Source: Streptomyces sp. ICC1 (GTDB taxonomy: Bacteria; Actinomycetota; Actinomycetes; Streptomycetales; Streptomycetaceae). From it: a stretch of DNA of 64,000 bases. Both the position numbers and the translations under genes were made by a program. Below, one piece after another: positions 28,673-41,123 of this stretch. A model generated the notes under the pieces. The model was not told where the DNA came from, did no database searches, and was given only the letters and a program-made list of their open reading frames with translations. Each line of letters opens with the position of its first letter. Position 1 is the first letter of the stretch. The DNA is taken from contig NZ_CP030287.1 of assembly GCF_003287935.1 (NCBI RefSeq), positions 4,306,267 to 4,370,266 of the forward strand. Direction: 5' to 3'.

Positions 28673-29674
28673 TTAGCCGGCCATGTTGTCGGCCAGCTCC
28701 TCGCTGTCGCTGAGGTCCAGGTTCGACTCGGTGCCGGGGATCCCCAGGTCCTGCGCCCGCTTGTCCGCCATCGCCAGCAGGCGGCGGATCCGGCCCGCGA
28801 CCGCGTCCTTGGTCAGCGGCGGGTCGGCGAGCGCGCCCAGCTCCTCCAGGGAGGCCTGCTTGTGCTCCATGCGCAGCCGGCCGGCCGCCGCCAGGTGCTC
28901 GGGGACCTCCTCGGCGAGGATCTCCAGGGCGCGCTGCACCCGGGCCCCGGCGGCCACCGCGGCCCGTGCCGAGCGGCGCAGGTTGGCGTCGTCGAAGTTC
29001 GCGAGGCGGTTGGCGGTGGCGCGCACCTCGCGCCGCATCCGCCGCTCCTCCCAGGCCAGCACCGAGTCGTGGGCGCCGAGCCGGGTCAGCAGGGCGCCGA
29101 TGGCGTCCCCGTCCCGTACGACGACCCGGTCCACGCCGCGTACCTCGCGGGCCTTGGCGGCGATCGAGAGCCGGCGGGCGGCGCCGACGAGGGCCAGCGC
29201 GGCCTCCGGACCGGGGCAGGTGACCTCCAGCGAGGAGGACCGCCCCGGCTCGGTGAGCGAGCCGTGGGCCAGGAAGGCCCCGCGCCAGGCCGCCTCGGCG
29301 TCGCAGGTGGCCCCGGAGACCACCTGCGGGGGAAGACCCCGGATCGGGCGGCCGCGGCCGTCCACCAGGCCGGTCTGGCGGGCCAGCTGGTCACCGCCGG
29401 CGACCACGCGGACCACGTACCGGTTGCCCCGGCGCAGGCCGCCGGGGGCCATGATCACCAGGTCCGAGGAGTGGCCGAAGATCTCCAGGATGTCCTTGCG
29501 CAGGCGGCGGGCCGCGATTCCCGCGTCCAGTTCCGCCTCGATGACGATCCGGCCGCTCACCAGGTGCAACCCGCCCGCGAACCGAAGGATCGCCGAGACC
29601 TCCGCCTTCCTGCAGCAGGTGCGGGTGACGGGCAGGCGGGCGATCTCATCCTTCACCGCGGGCGTCATCGCCAT
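28673..29674 (-). CDS. whiA: Sporulation regulator WhiA
   Basis: A 333-residue DNA-binding protein. The N-terminal half is a degenerate LAGLIDADG homing-endonuclease-like domain ([37 protein letters not shown]). The C-terminal half is a helix-turn-helix ([31 protein letters not shown]). In Streptomyces WhiA works with WhiB to start sporulation septation. Elsewhere it tunes division. The start is ATG 29674, overlapping the yvcK end by 10 bp, within the conserved rapZ-yvcK-whiA operon. Confidence 0.97.
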   Translation of the reverse strand: MAMTPAVKDEIARLPVTRTCCRKAEVSAILRFAGGLHLVSGRIVIEAELDAGIAARRLRKDILEIFGHSSDLVIMAPGGLRRGNRYVVRVVAGGDQLARQTGLVDGRGRPIRGLPPQVVSGATCDAEAAWRGAFLAHGSLTEPGRSSSLEVTCPGPEAALALVGAARRLSIAAKAREVRGVDRVVVRDGDAIGALLTRLGAHDSVLAWEERRMRREVRATANRLANFDDANLRRSARAAVAAGARVQRALEILAEEVPEHLAAAGRLRMEHKQASLEELGALADPPLTKDAVAGRIRRLLAMADKRAQDLGIPGTESNLDLSDSEELADNMAG

Positions 29675-30732
29675 GGGCCGATCCTTCCATGCATCCGAAA
29701 AATACGGTCGTACGCGGCGGCGAGCAGCTCCGGATCATGCTTCGGAGAGCCGTCTTTCCTGGCAACCGGCGCCAGCTCGACCGCGGCGCCGAACCGTTTT
29801 GCGGCATCGGCGAGGGACTCGCGGTCGGGCACGGCGGCCTGATCGGCCAGCACCACGTCCAGGGCGAGTTTAGGGGCGTGTCGGGCCAAAACCTCCAAAT
29901 GACGCTGCGGAGAGAAGCCCTCTGTTTCGCCGGGTTGCGGAGCGAGGTTCAGCGAGAGGACCTTCCGGGCCTTCGTCTCGACCAGCGCGTCGAGCAGTTC
30001 CGGCACCAGCAGGTGCGGGATCACGGAGGAGAACCAGGAGCCCGGACCGAGCACCACCCAGTCCGCGTCGAGCACCGCCGCGACCGCTTCGGGCACCGCC
30101 GGCGGGTCGGCCGGCACCACCTGTACGGAGAGCACCTCGCCGGGGGTCAGCGCCACCGTGGCCTGTCCCCGCACGGTGTCCACGTCGTCGGGTCTGGCCG
30201 GATCGTGGCCCTTGACCAGGGCCTGGAGCTCGAGCGGGACCGCCGACATCGGCAGCACCCGGCCGTGGGCGCCCAGCAGCTTGCCGACCAGGTCCAGGGC
30301 CTGGACCGGATCGCCGAGCTGCTCCCACAGGGCGACGATCAGCAGATTGCCCACGGCGTGCTCGTGCAGGGCGCCCTGGGACTGGAAGCGGTGCTGGATG
30401 ACCCGCGCCCAGGTCTGGCCCCAGTCGTCGTCCCCGCACAGCGCGGCCAGCGCCTTGCGCAGGTCGCCGGGCGGCAGCACGCCCAGCTCCTCGCGCAGGC
30501 GTCCGCTGGAGCCGCCGTCGTCGGCGACGGTGACGACGGCGGTGAGGTCGCCGGTGATCCGGCGCAGGGCGGTCAGCGAGGCCGACAGGCCCCTGCCGCC
30601 GCCGAGCGCCACGACCTTGGGCGCGACGACCTTGGGGGCCTCGCCGCGGCGCAGGCCCGTGCGGCCGCCGACTTCGTCCTTGCCGGAGGTGAGCCGGCGC
30701 AGTCGACGGAGCCGCAGCGTGCGTCCGGTCAC
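29665..30732 (-). CDS. YvcK/GlmR-family (CofD-like) regulator
   Basis: A 355-residue protein with the UPF0052/CofD fold: [20 protein letters not shown] at the nucleotide-sugar site, [32 protein letters not shown], and [13 protein letters not shown]. The family binds UDP-sugars and regulates carbon flow into cell wall precursors (YvcK/GlmR in Bacillus, CuvA in mycobacteria). The start is GTG 30732, overlapping the rapZ stop (GTGA). The first 35 residues are Arg-rich and poorly conserved. It is co-transcribed with rapZ and whiA. Confidence 0.93.
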   Translation of the reverse strand: MTGRTLRLRRLRRLTSGKDEVGGRTGLRRGEAPKVVAPKVVALGGGRGLSASLTALRRITGDLTAVVTVADDGGSSGRLREELGVLPPGDLRKALAALCGDDDWGQTWARVIQHRFQSQGALHEHAVGNLLIVALWEQLGDPVQALDLVGKLLGAHGRVLPMSAVPLELQALVKGHDPARPDDVDTVRGQATVALTPGEVLSVQVVPADPPAVPEAVAAVLDADWVVLGPGSWFSSVIPHLLVPELLDALVETKARKVLSLNLAPQPGETEGFSPQRHLEVLARHAPKLALDVVLADQAAVPDRESLADAAKRFGAAVELAPVARKDGSPKHDPELLAAAYDRIFRMHGRIGPWR

Positions 30733-31700
30733 TCGCGCCCCATGTCCCTGTGGACGACGACGGTCTCGACTCCCTCGGAGGCGAGGCGGGCGGCGAGCTT
30801 CTCGGACATCGCGACGCTGCGGTGCTTGCCGCCGGTGCAGCCGACCGCGATGGTCACGTACCGCTTGCCCTCGCGGCGGTAGCCGGCGGCGATGAGCTGG
30901 AGCAGCTCGGTGTAGCGGTCGAGGAACTCCTTGGCCCCGGGCTGGCTGAAGACGTAGGCCGAGACCTCCTCGTTGAGCCCGGTGAAGGGGCGCAGCTCCG
31001 GGACCCAGTGCGGGTTGGGGATGAAGCGGCAGTCGACGACGAGGTCCGCGTCGACGGGAAGGCCGTACTTGTAGCCGAAGGACATGACGGTGGCCCGCAG
31101 CTCGGGCTCCTCGTCGCCCGCGAACTGGGCGTCCATCTTGGCGCGCAGTTCGTGCACGTTCAGGCTGGAGGTGTCGATGACCAGGTCGGCGTCGCCGCGC
31201 AGCTCGCGCAGCAGGTCGCGCTCGGCGGCGATGCCGTCGACGATGCGGCCGTCGCCCTGCAGCGGGTGCGGACGGCGGACCGACTCGAAGCGGCGTACGA
31301 GGGCGTCGTCCGAGGACTCCAGGAAGACGATCCGCCGGGTGACCCCGCGGCTCTCGAGGTCGGCGAGGGACTCGCGCAGGGCGTCGAAGAACTGGCGGCC
31401 GCGGACGTCGACGACGACGGCGATGCGCGCCACGTTGCCCTGCGAGCGGGCGCCCAGTTCCACCATGGTGGTGATGAGCGCCGGCGGGAGGTTGTCGACG
31501 ACGAACCAGCCGAGGTCCTCCAGGCACTTGGCCGCCGTACTGCGGCCGGCCCCGGACATTCCGGAGATGATCACCAGCTCGGGGATGGCCGCCTCGGCGG
31601 TATCTCCGGGCTCCACTGTCGTGCCCGTACTCACCTGTGCTCCGTCTCGGTCGTACTCGGATGCGGAATCGTGCTCGGATGCGGAATCGTGCTCGGTCAT
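30729..31700 (-). CDS. rapZ: RapZ-family nucleotide-binding adapter
   Basis: A 323-residue P-loop protein (RapZ/YvcJ). Walker A is [29 protein letters not shown], and the C-terminal domain has the conserved [20 protein letters not shown]. In E. coli RapZ directs RNase E to the small RNA GlmZ; in Gram-positives the role is unclear but it is always with yvcK and whiA. The start is ATG 31700, overlapping the uvrC stop as ATGA. The N-terminus carries a duplicated EHDSAS hexapeptide encoded by an 18-bp tandem repeat, outside the conserved fold. Confidence 0.94.
   Translation of the reverse strand: MTEHDSASEHDSASEYDRDGAQVSTGTTVEPGDTAEAAIPELVIISGMSGAGRSTAAKCLEDLGWFVVDNLPPALITTMVELGARSQGNVARIAVVVDVRGRQFFDALRESLADLESRGVTRRIVFLESSDDALVRRFESVRRPHPLQGDGRIVDGIAAERDLLRELRGDADLVIDTSSLNVHELRAKMDAQFAGDEEPELRATVMSFGYKYGLPVDADLVVDCRFIPNPHWVPELRPFTGLNEEVSAYVFSQPGAKEFLDRYTELLQLIAAGYRREGKRYVTIAVGCTGGKHRSVAMSEKLAARLASEGVETVVVHRDMGRE
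31656..31696. repeat. 18-bp tandem repeat in the rapZ 5' end
   Basis: Two exact 18-bp units (31656-31673, 31674-31691) plus a partial third encode repeated [12 protein letters not shown] in the rapZ N-terminus. The unit is a multiple of three, so copy-number change keeps the frame. Confidence 0.85.
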
Positions 31701-33724
31701 TGCTCGGTCCCCCGTTCGGATGCCGTTCCCGCTGGTGCGGGGATCTCATCCTCAATGATCTCCCCGGTCGCCGTGTTGACGGCGGGACCGGCGGGAACCG
31801 CCTGGGCGAGGGCCACGGCCACGGTCTCGGCCGTCTTGCGGCCTATGCCCGGGACCTCGCAGATCTGGTCGATTGTCGCCTGCCGGAGCTTCTTCATCGA
31901 ACCGAAGTGCTTGAGCAGGGCCAGCTTGCGGCTCTCGCCGAGCCCGGCCACCTCGTCGAGCGGGCCGGACTTCAGGCGCTTGCCGCGCTTGTTGCGCTGG
32001 TACTGGATGGCGAAGCGGTGGGCCTCGTCGCGCACCCGCTGGAGCAGGTACAGGCCCTCGCTGGTGCGGGGCAGCACCACCGGGTCGTCCTCCCCCGGCA
32101 GCCAGACCTCCTCGAGGCGCTTGGCCAGGCCGCACACGGCGACGTCGTCGATGCCGAGCTCGTCCAGCGCCCGCTTGGCGGCGGCCACCTGCGGCTGCCC
32201 GCCGTCGACCACGACGAGCTGCGGCGGGTAGGCGAAGCGCTTGGGCCGCCCGTCGTCCTCGGCCGGGGCCGGCTGCCCGCCCTCGGCGTCCTCGGCGTCC
32301 TCGGGGGACCACTCCCCCGTCTTCAGCTTCTCCTGGAGGTAGCGGCGGAAGCGCCGCGAGACCACCTCGTGCATGGAGCGGACGTCGTCCTGCCCCTCGA
32401 AGGATTTGATCTGGAAGCGCCGGTACTCGCCCTTGCGGGCCAGTCCGTCCTCGAAGACGACCATCGAGGCCACCACGTCGTCGCCCTGCAGGTGCGAGAT
32501 GTCGAAGCACTCGATGCGCAGCGGCGCGCCGTCCAGCTCCAGCGCCTCGGCGATCTCCTCCAGGGCCCGCGAGCGGGTGGTGAGGTCGCCGGCGCGCTTG
32601 GTCTTGTGCAGGGCGAGGGACTGCTGGGCGTTGCGGTGGACGGTCTCCATCAGCGCCTTCTTGTCCCCGCGCTGCGGGATGCGCAGGCTGACGAGGGAGC
32701 CGCGCCGCTCGGCGAGCCACAGCGCGAGCGCGGGGGCGTCCTCGGGGAGCGCCGGGACCAGCACCTCCTTGGGCACGGCCTCGCCCTTCTCCTCCCCGTA
32801 CAACTGCTGCAGGGCGTGCTCGACGAGCCCGGCCGTGTCGACGGCCTCGACCTTGTCGGTGACCCAGCCGCGCTGGCCGCGGACCCGGCCGCCGCGCACG
32901 TGGAAGATCTGCACGGCGGCTTCGAGCTCGTCCTCGGCGACCGCGATCAGGTCGGCGTCGGTGGCGTCGGCGAGCACGACCGCGTTCTTCTCCATCGCCC
33001 GGCGCAGGGCCCCTATGTCATCGCGCAGCCGCGCTGCCTTCTCGTACTCCATCTCCTCGGCGGCCTCGTGCATCTCGCGTTCGAGGCGGGAGAGGTAGGT
33101 GCCGGTGCGGCCGGCCATGAAGTCGCAGAAGTCCTCGGCCAGTTCGCGGTGCTCGTCGGGGGTGACCCGGCCGACGCAGGGCGCGGAGCACTTGCCGATG
33201 TAGCCGAGCAGGCAGGGGCGGCCGATCTGGGCGGAGCGCTTGAACACCCCGGCGGAGCAGGTGCGGACGGGGAAGACCCGGAGCATCAGGTCGACGGTCT
33301 CGCGGATGGCCCAGGCGTGCCCGTAGGGGCCGAAGTAGCGGACGCCCTTCTTCTTGGGGCCGCGCATGACCTGGACCCTCGGGTAGTCCTCGTTCATGGT
33401 GACGGCGAGGGAGGGGTAGCTCTTGTCGTCCCGGTACTTGACGTTGAACCGGGGGTCGAACTCCTTGATCCAGGAGTACTCGAGCTGCAGCGCCTCGACC
33501 TCGGTGGAGACGATGGTCCACTCGACGGAGGCGGCCGTGGTCACCATGGTGGCGGTACGGGGGTGCAGCCCGGCGATGTCCTGGAAGTAGCTGGCCAGCC
33601 GCTGGCGCAGGCTCTTGGCCTTCCCGACGTAGATCACCCGGCGGTGCTCGTCGCGGAATTTGTAGACCCCCGGGGAGTCGGGGATCTGTCCCGGCTCGGG
33701 ACGGTAGCTGGAAGGGTCGGCCAT
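31697..33724 (-). CDS. uvrC: Excinuclease ABC subunit C
   Basis: A 675-residue nucleotide-excision-repair nuclease that makes both incisions around UvrAB-bound damage. The N-terminal GIY-YIG domain ([26 protein letters not shown]) makes the 3' cut. Then come a Cys-containing central part ([28 protein letters not shown]), the UVR motif ([20 protein letters not shown]), and the RNase-H-like endonuclease ([24 protein letters not shown]). Tandem helix-hairpin-helix motifs ([17 protein letters not shown]) follow. The start is ATG 33724 ([19 protein letters not shown]); an upstream in-frame start at 33754 lacks conservation. It leads the uvrC-rapZ-yvcK-whiA operon. Confidence 0.97.
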   Translation of the reverse strand: MADPSSYRPEPGQIPDSPGVYKFRDEHRRVIYVGKAKSLRQRLASYFQDIAGLHPRTATMVTTAASVEWTIVSTEVEALQLEYSWIKEFDPRFNVKYRDDKSYPSLAVTMNEDYPRVQVMRGPKKKGVRYFGPYGHAWAIRETVDLMLRVFPVRTCSAGVFKRSAQIGRPCLLGYIGKCSAPCVGRVTPDEHRELAEDFCDFMAGRTGTYLSRLEREMHEAAEEMEYEKAARLRDDIGALRRAMEKNAVVLADATDADLIAVAEDELEAAVQIFHVRGGRVRGQRGWVTDKVEAVDTAGLVEHALQQLYGEEKGEAVPKEVLVPALPEDAPALALWLAERRGSLVSLRIPQRGDKKALMETVHRNAQQSLALHKTKRAGDLTTRSRALEEIAEALELDGAPLRIECFDISHLQGDDVVASMVVFEDGLARKGEYRRFQIKSFEGQDDVRSMHEVVSRRFRRYLQEKLKTGEWSPEDAEDAEGGQPAPAEDDGRPKRFAYPPQLVVVDGGQPQVAAAKRALDELGIDDVAVCGLAKRLEEVWLPGEDDPVVLPRTSEGLYLLQRVRDEAHRFAIQYQRNKRGKRLKSGPLDEVAGLGESRKLALLKHFGSMKKLRQATIDQICEVPGIGRKTAETVAVALAQAVPAGPAVNTATGEIIEDEIPAPAGTASERGTEQ

Positions 33725-33850
33725 GCCAGCCACCCTACTGTCGCCCGCCGACAACCGGGCCGTTCCCCCTCCCGCGGCGCGGGGGCGGGGGCGGCGCCGG
33801 CCGCGGGGGCGCTGCCACCGACGTCTCCAGAGGGTCGCTCGTGGGCCGCG

Positions 33851-34822
33851 TCAGATGTGTATAGGCTGCGGCCCCCGTACCGGCCCCCCGACCGGAAGCC
33901 GGACCGCCACCACCGTGCCGCCGCTGCCGGCTCCGTCCGGGACCTCGTGCGTCCCCTTCAGGTAGTACGTGAACCACGACCGGACCGTCCGCAGGTACGC
34001 CGAGGACTGGTTGTACGACAGCACCGCCCGGTCCAGGTCCGCGTCCACCCGCAGGTCCCGCGTGCCGGCGCACAGGTAGCGGCCCGCGGCGAGCGCGGCG
34101 TCGTACACGTTGTTGGGGTCGCGCTTTCCGTCGCCGTTGCCGTCCTGGCCCCACGCGGCCCACGTGGACGGGATGAACTGCATCGGCCCGACCGCCCGGT
34201 CGTGGCGGGCGTCCCCGTCGTACGCGCCGCCGTCCGTGTCCGAGATGTTCGCGAAGCCGTTGCCGTCGAGCACGGGACCCAGGATCGGCCGCAGCGTCGT
34301 ACCGGCGGCGTCGACCCGCCCCCCGCGCGCCTGTCCGGACTCGACCTTGCCGATCGCCGCGAGGAGCTGCCAGCGCAGGCCGCATCCGGGGTCGCGTTCG
34401 CCGACCGCCTGCTCCGCGCGCCGGTACGCGGCGAGCACGCTCGCCGGTATCCCCTGCGCCCCCTCCGCCCCGCCCATGGCCACGGGTTCGTTGGCGTTGG
34501 ACCGCGCGTCCGCCGCCGCGCCCTGCGCGGGCGGCGGCGCCGATCCGTCCTCGGAGAGCAGCACGGCCGGCGGCTCGGGGCTCACGAGCGGCGGGAGGGC
34601 GGTGAAGTAGGAGGTGTCCCCGGCGGATCCGTCCGCGGCGGGATCCGGTGCGGCGCCCTCGTCCGCCGCGGCCACCGCCGTACGGTGGCCGGCGGCCGGC
34701 CCCTGCGAGGCGGTCAACGCGGCGGCCGCCAGGGCGGAGACCAGCACGGCGGCCCCGCCCTTGCGCAGCACCCGCCCGAACCGGCCCGGTATCCGCGCCG
34801 TCATCCGAAAGCGAGCCGCCAT
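33851..34822 (-). CDS. Secreted lytic transglycosylase
   Basis: A 323-residue exported muramidase-like enzyme. A signal/anchor helix (GGAAVLVSALAAAALTASQGP) is followed by a Pro/Ala-rich spacer of about 80 residues. The transglycosylase domain runs from GIPASVLAAYRRAEQAVGERDPGCGLRWQLLAAIGKVESGQARGG (catalytic Glu in KVESG) to DRAVGPMQFIPSTWAAWGQDGNGDGKRDPNNVYDAALAAGRYLCAG and AVLSYNQSSAYLRTV. It should cleave peptidoglycan glycan strands during growth or sporulation. The start is ATG 34822 with GGAGGGGG upstream. The DNGDGKRDPNN segment looks like a calcium-binding loop. Confidence 0.9.
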   Translation of the reverse strand: MAARFRMTARIPGRFGRVLRKGGAAVLVSALAAAALTASQGPAAGHRTAVAAADEGAAPDPAADGSAGDTSYFTALPPLVSPEPPAVLLSEDGSAPPPAQGAAADARSNANEPVAMGGAEGAQGIPASVLAAYRRAEQAVGERDPGCGLRWQLLAAIGKVESGQARGGRVDAAGTTLRPILGPVLDGNGFANISDTDGGAYDGDARHDRAVGPMQFIPSTWAAWGQDGNGDGKRDPNNVYDAALAAGRYLCAGTRDLRVDADLDRAVLSYNQSSAYLRTVRSWFTYYLKGTHEVPDGAGSGGTVVAVRLPVGGPVRGPQPIHI

Positions 34823-34935
34823 GAGCCGGCCCCCTCCCCCTCGACGTCCGCGTGACCCTACGTCAACTCGCTGCGCGGGGCACGCATCGCGGGTGGGAAT
34901 TCACGACATCCCCACGCCTCGCGCAGGTCACTCAT

Positions 34936-34963
34936 ACTGGACGAACTGATCAAACAGTCCAGT
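34936..34963. promoter_or_regulatory. Inverted repeat before the DUF4184 gene
   Basis: ACTGGAC (34936-34942) and GTCCAGT (34957-34963) are perfect 7-bp arms 14 bp apart, 15 bp before the start codon. The AT-richer spacer contains TGATCAAA. It is a candidate operator for a dimeric repressor. Confidence 0.4.
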
Positions 34964-34977
34964 CGAGTCGAGGTGTC

Positions 34978-35868
34978 ATGCCGTTCACTCTCAGCCACGC
35001 GGCCGCCGTGCTTCCGGGCCTCCGCAGGACCGGGCGTGCGCGCGGCCCCCTCGTCGCCTCCGCCCTGGTCCTCGGGTCGTTCGCCCCGGACACCTTCTAC
35101 TTCGCGGACACGATCGTCTCGGGGCTCAGGCCGTACGGCACCTTCACGCACTCCCTGGCAGGCGTCGTGACGGCCGACGCGGTGCTGACGGCCGTCCTCG
35201 CGGCGTGCTGGCTGCTGCTGCGCGAACCCCTGATCGCGCTCCTGCCGCGCGGCCGGCGGGGCCGGGTGCACGCCTTCGTCCGGGGCGAGGAGTGGCGCGG
35301 GCGCCGACTGCCCGCGCTGGCCCTGTGGTTCTACCTCTCGGCGGTCGCCGGATCCCTCACGCACGTGGTGTGGGACAGTTTCACGCACATCGACCGCTTC
35401 GGGACGCGCACGCTCCCGGAGCTGGGCGAACCGCTCGCCTTCGGCCTGCCGCTCTACTCGTACCTGCAGTACGGAACTTCGGCGCTCGCGGCGTGCGCGC
35501 TGCTGTGGTTCACGGCGACCGCGCTGCGCCGGCTGCCGGACTCGCCGGCCCCCGCGTCCGTCCCGGTCCTCGGCCGGGCCGAGGTGTGGGGGGCGCTCGC
35601 CCTGGTCCTGGTGTGCGTGGCGGTCGGGGTCACGATGCGCGTGCTGCGCTTCTTCACCTTCTTCGACCGGATCCGCACGCCGCTCGACATCATCCCGACC
35701 GTCTGCTTCGGCGCGGGCGGCGGCCTCGCCGTGGCCCTGCTGCTGTACGGGGTCCTCGTGCGCCTGCGCCACCGGCGGGGCCCCGGCCTCCCGGACGAGG
35801 CCGGGAACACGGCCGGGAACACGGCCGAGGACAAGGACGAGGAGACGCGAACGCCCGTCCCCGCTTAG
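34978..35868 (+). CDS. DUF4184 membrane protein
   Basis: A 296-residue integral membrane protein of the DUF4184 family. It begins with the family hallmark MPFTLSHAAAVLPG and LVASALVLGSFAPDTFYF, has GTFTHSLAG and SLTHVVWDSFTHIDRFG (conserved His/Asp, metal-hydrolase-like), and about six to seven transmembrane helices ending near residue 262. The tail is hydrophilic. Similar His/Asp patterns occur in YdjM/LexA-regulated membrane metal-dependent hydrolases, but no substrate is known. The start is ATG 34978, with a weak AGTCGAGGTG upstream. Its TAG stop is the loop of the terminator shared with polA. Confidence 0.85.
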   Translation: MPFTLSHAAAVLPGLRRTGRARGPLVASALVLGSFAPDTFYFADTIVSGLRPYGTFTHSLAGVVTADAVLTAVLAACWLLLREPLIALLPRGRRGRVHAFVRGEEWRGRRLPALALWFYLSAVAGSLTHVVWDSFTHIDRFGTRTLPELGEPLAFGLPLYSYLQYGTSALAACALLWFTATALRRLPDSPAPASVPVLGRAEVWGALALVLVCVAVGVTMRVLRFFTFFDRIRTPLDIIPTVCFGAGGGLAVALLLYGVLVRLRHRRGPGLPDEAGNTAGNTAEDKDEETRTPVPA

Positions 35869-35881
35869 GCGGGGACGGGCG
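35852..35881. terminator. Terminator with a stop codon in its loop
   Basis: The 13-bp arms CGCCCGTCCCCGC (35852-35864) and GCGGGGACGGGCG (35869-35881) close a TTAG loop that contains the TAG stop of the DUF4184 gene. It serves both this gene and the convergent polA. Confidence 0.85.
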
Positions 35882-35906
35882 CTGCCCGGACCGAACGGCG
35901 CGGGGA

Positions 35907-38630
35907 TCAGTGCGCGGCGGACTCCCAGTCGGGGCCGACGCCCACGGACACGTCCAGCGGGGCCCGCAGGTCGACGGCGGCGGCCATCTCGCGGCGCACC
36001 AGCTCCTCCACCTTCTCGCGCTCGCCGGGGGCGATCTCCAGCACGATTTCGTCGTGGACCTGGAGCAGCATCCGCGACTTCAGGCCGGCCCCGGCGACCG
36101 CCTTGTCCACCCGCAGCATCGCGACCTTGACGATGTCGGCGGCGGTGCCCTGGATCGGCGCGTTCAGCGCCATCCGCTCGGCGGCCTCGCGGCGCTGACG
36201 GTTGTCGCTGTTGAGGTCCGGCAGGTAGCGGCGGCGACCGAGGATCGTCGCCGTGTAGCCGGTGGCGCGGGCTTCCTCGACGACGCGGCCCAGATAGTCC
36301 CGGACCCCGCCGAACCGCTCGAAGAACGTCTCCATCAGGCCGCGGGCCTCGCCGGGCTCGATGTTCAGCTGCTGGGCGAGGCCGAAGGCGGAGAGCCCGT
36401 ACGCCAGGCCGTAGGACATGGCCTTGATCTTGCGCCGCATCTCGGCATCGACCGCGGACCGCTCGACCCCGAACACCTGGGAGGCGACCGTGGTGTGCAG
36501 GTCCTCGCCGGACAGGAACGCTTCGAGCAGGCCCTCGTCCTCGGAGAGGTGCGCCATGACGCGCAGCTCGATCTGGCTGTAGTCGGCGGTCATGAGGGAC
36601 TCGAAGCCCTCGCCGACGACGAAGCCGCGGCGGATGGCCCGGCCCTCGTCGGTGCGCACCGGCACGTTCTGCAGATTGGGGTCGGTGGAGGACAGCCGGC
36701 CGGTCGCGGCGACGGTCTGGCTGAAGCTGGTGTGCACCCGGCCGTCGGCGGCGACCGTCTTGACCAGGCCCTCGACGGTCACGCGCAGTTTGGCCTGCTC
36801 CCGGTGACGGAGCATGATCACGGGCAGTTCGTGGTCGGTCTGCGTGGCCAGCCAGGCCAGCGCGTCGGCGTCCGTGGTGTAGCCGGTCTTGGTCTTCTTC
36901 GTCTTCGGCAGGTCCAGCTCGCCGAAGAACACCTCCTGGAGCTGCTTGGGCGAGCCGAGGTTGAACTCGTGGCCCACCGCCGCGTGCGCCTCCTTGACCG
37001 CCTGCTGCACGGCCGCGGCGAACTGCTGCTCCATCGCCTCGAGGTGGCCCTGGTCGGCGGCGATGCCCGCCCGCTCCATCCGCGCCAGCAGCTCGGAGGT
37101 GGGCAGCTCCATGTCGTGGAGCAGCTCGGTTGCGCCCACCTCGGGCAGCTTGACCGCGAAGGCGTCGCCGAGGTCCAGGACGGCGCGGGCCTGCGCCATC
37201 AGGGCCTCCGCCTCGGCGGTGTCGTCGGCGCCGAAGGCGAGCTGCCCGTCGGCGGCGGCGGGCGCCAGCTCCCGGTGCAGGTACTCCTGGGACAGCACGT
37301 CCAGCGCGAAGGAGCGCCGGCCCGGCTTGACCAGGTAGGCGGCGAGCGCGGTGTCCATGGCGACCCCGGCCAGGGTCCAGCCGTGCTCGGGGAAGACGCG
37401 CATCAGGCCCTTGGCGTTGTGCACGACCTTGGGCTTGGAGGCGTCGGCGGCCCACGCGGCGAAGGCCCGGTCGTCGGCCTCGTCCAGCGCGGACGGCTCG
37501 AACCAGGCGGCGGCTCCCCCGGCCGAGGCCAGCGCGATCTCGGAGACGTTGCCGCTGCCCAGCGCCCAGCTGTCGACGGTGGAGATGCCGAGCGGGGCGC
37601 CCGCGTGGGCCTCCAGCCACGGCGCGAGCTCGCCGGCGCCGAGCACGGAACCGTCCAGCTCGACGGCGGCCGCCGCCGGGGCCGGGGCCTGCTCCTCGGC
37701 CGCGCCCGGGTCGACGGCGAGCAGTCGCTCGCGCAGCGAGGCGTTGCGGATCTCCAGTACGTCCAGGACGCCGAGCATCGCCGAGCGGTCGTAGGCGACG
37801 CGGGCCAGGTCGGCCGGGGTCTTGGGCAGGGCCACGTCCTTGACCATCTCGGTCAGGACCCGGTTGAGCTTCACGGCGTCCAGGTGGTCGCGGAAGTTCT
37901 GCCCGGCCTTGCCCTTGACCTCCTCGGCGCGCTCCACGAGCTCCGCGAACGACCCGAACTGGGTGATCCACTTGGCGGCGGTCTTCTCGCCGACGCCCGG
38001 GATGCCGGGGAGGTTGTCGGACGGGTCCCCGCGCAGCGCCGCGAAGTCCGGGTACTGCTGGGGGGTGAGCCCGTACTTCTCCTCGACCTTCTCCGGGGTG
38101 AAGCGGGTCAGCTCGGAGACGCCCTTGGTCGGGTAGAGCACGGTGGTGTGCTCGGAGACCAGCTGGAAGGAGTCCCGGTCGCCGGTGACGATCAGCACGT
38201 CGAACCCGAGGGCCTCGGCCTGCGTGGCCAGCGTCGCGATCACGTCATCGGCCTCGAAGCCGTCGACCGCGAACCGCGGCACGTTCATCGTGTCGAGGAG
38301 CTCGCCGATCAGTTCGACCTGCCCCTTGAACTCGTCGGGGGTCTTGGAGCGGTTCGCCTTGTACTCCGGGAACTCCGCCGAGCGCCACGTCTTGCGGGAG
38401 ACGTCGAACGCCACCGCGAAGTGCGTGGGCGCCTCGTCGCGCAGCGTGTTCGCCAGCATCGACGCGAACCCGTAGATGGCGTTGGTCGGCTGCCCCGTCG
38501 CGGTCGTGAAATTCTCCGCGGGTAGCGCGAAGAACGCCCGGTACGCCAGGGAGTGCCCGTCCATGAGCATCAGGCGGGGGCGGTCCGCTGCGGTCGGCTG
38601 GTCGGTCTTCTTCGATGCTGAATCTGCCAC
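35907..38630 (-). CDS. polA: DNA polymerase I
   Basis: A 907-residue family A polymerase for gap filling, Okazaki primer removal and repair. The 5'-nuclease domain occupies the first 300 residues (LMLMDGHSLAYRAFFAL, VTGDRDSFQLV, GIPGVGEKTAAKWI). A degenerate 3'-exonuclease-like middle follows, then the polymerase domain with SSTDPNLQNVPVRTDEGRAIRRGF, MTADYSQIELRVMAHLS, RRKIKAMSYGLAYGLSAFGL and LLQVHDEIVLE. The start is GTG 38630 (VADSASKKTDQP). The far longer open frame upstream is antisense to the next gene. It converges on DUF4184 and is divergent from the oxidoreductase gene. Confidence 0.97.
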   Translation of the reverse strand: MADSASKKTDQPTAADRPRLMLMDGHSLAYRAFFALPAENFTTATGQPTNAIYGFASMLANTLRDEAPTHFAVAFDVSRKTWRSAEFPEYKANRSKTPDEFKGQVELIGELLDTMNVPRFAVDGFEADDVIATLATQAEALGFDVLIVTGDRDSFQLVSEHTTVLYPTKGVSELTRFTPEKVEEKYGLTPQQYPDFAALRGDPSDNLPGIPGVGEKTAAKWITQFGSFAELVERAEEVKGKAGQNFRDHLDAVKLNRVLTEMVKDVALPKTPADLARVAYDRSAMLGVLDVLEIRNASLRERLLAVDPGAAEEQAPAPAAAAVELDGSVLGAGELAPWLEAHAGAPLGISTVDSWALGSGNVSEIALASAGGAAAWFEPSALDEADDRAFAAWAADASKPKVVHNAKGLMRVFPEHGWTLAGVAMDTALAAYLVKPGRRSFALDVLSQEYLHRELAPAAADGQLAFGADDTAEAEALMAQARAVLDLGDAFAVKLPEVGATELLHDMELPTSELLARMERAGIAADQGHLEAMEQQFAAAVQQAVKEAHAAVGHEFNLGSPKQLQEVFFGELDLPKTKKTKTGYTTDADALAWLATQTDHELPVIMLRHREQAKLRVTVEGLVKTVAADGRVHTSFSQTVAATGRLSSTDPNLQNVPVRTDEGRAIRRGFVVGEGFESLMTADYSQIELRVMAHLSEDEGLLEAFLSGEDLHTTVASQVFGVERSAVDAEMRRKIKAMSYGLAYGLSAFGLAQQLNIEPGEARGLMETFFERFGGVRDYLGRVVEEARATGYTATILGRRRYLPDLNSDNRQRREAAERMALNAPIQGTAADIVKVAMLRVDKAVAGAGLKSRMLLQVHDEIVLEIAPGEREKVEELVRREMAAAVDLRAPLDVSVGVGPDWESAAH

Positions 38631-38771
38631 GCCCCCGATCCTAGGCGGCCGCGGTGACAATTCCGGCGACGGCGATGTCCGGGGGCCGTGACAGGATCGA
38701 GGTGTATCCGCGTTTTCGTGCAGCACTGCCGCTGCGACGCGGGACTGCTCGACTGCTCGAAGGGGAGCGAC

Positions 38772-41060
<2,289 letters not shown>

Positions 41061-41123
41061 TAGAACGCCCCTAGTACAAGCAGGACAAGATGGTTAACGA
41101 ACGTTGACGAACGGAGTCGGCCC

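Noticed and set aside
31637..38525. Two frames of over 1000 codons on the + strand opposite uvrC and polA
   Set aside because: Both are antisense shadows created by high GC at third positions. The real genes on the minus strand have complete family signatures.
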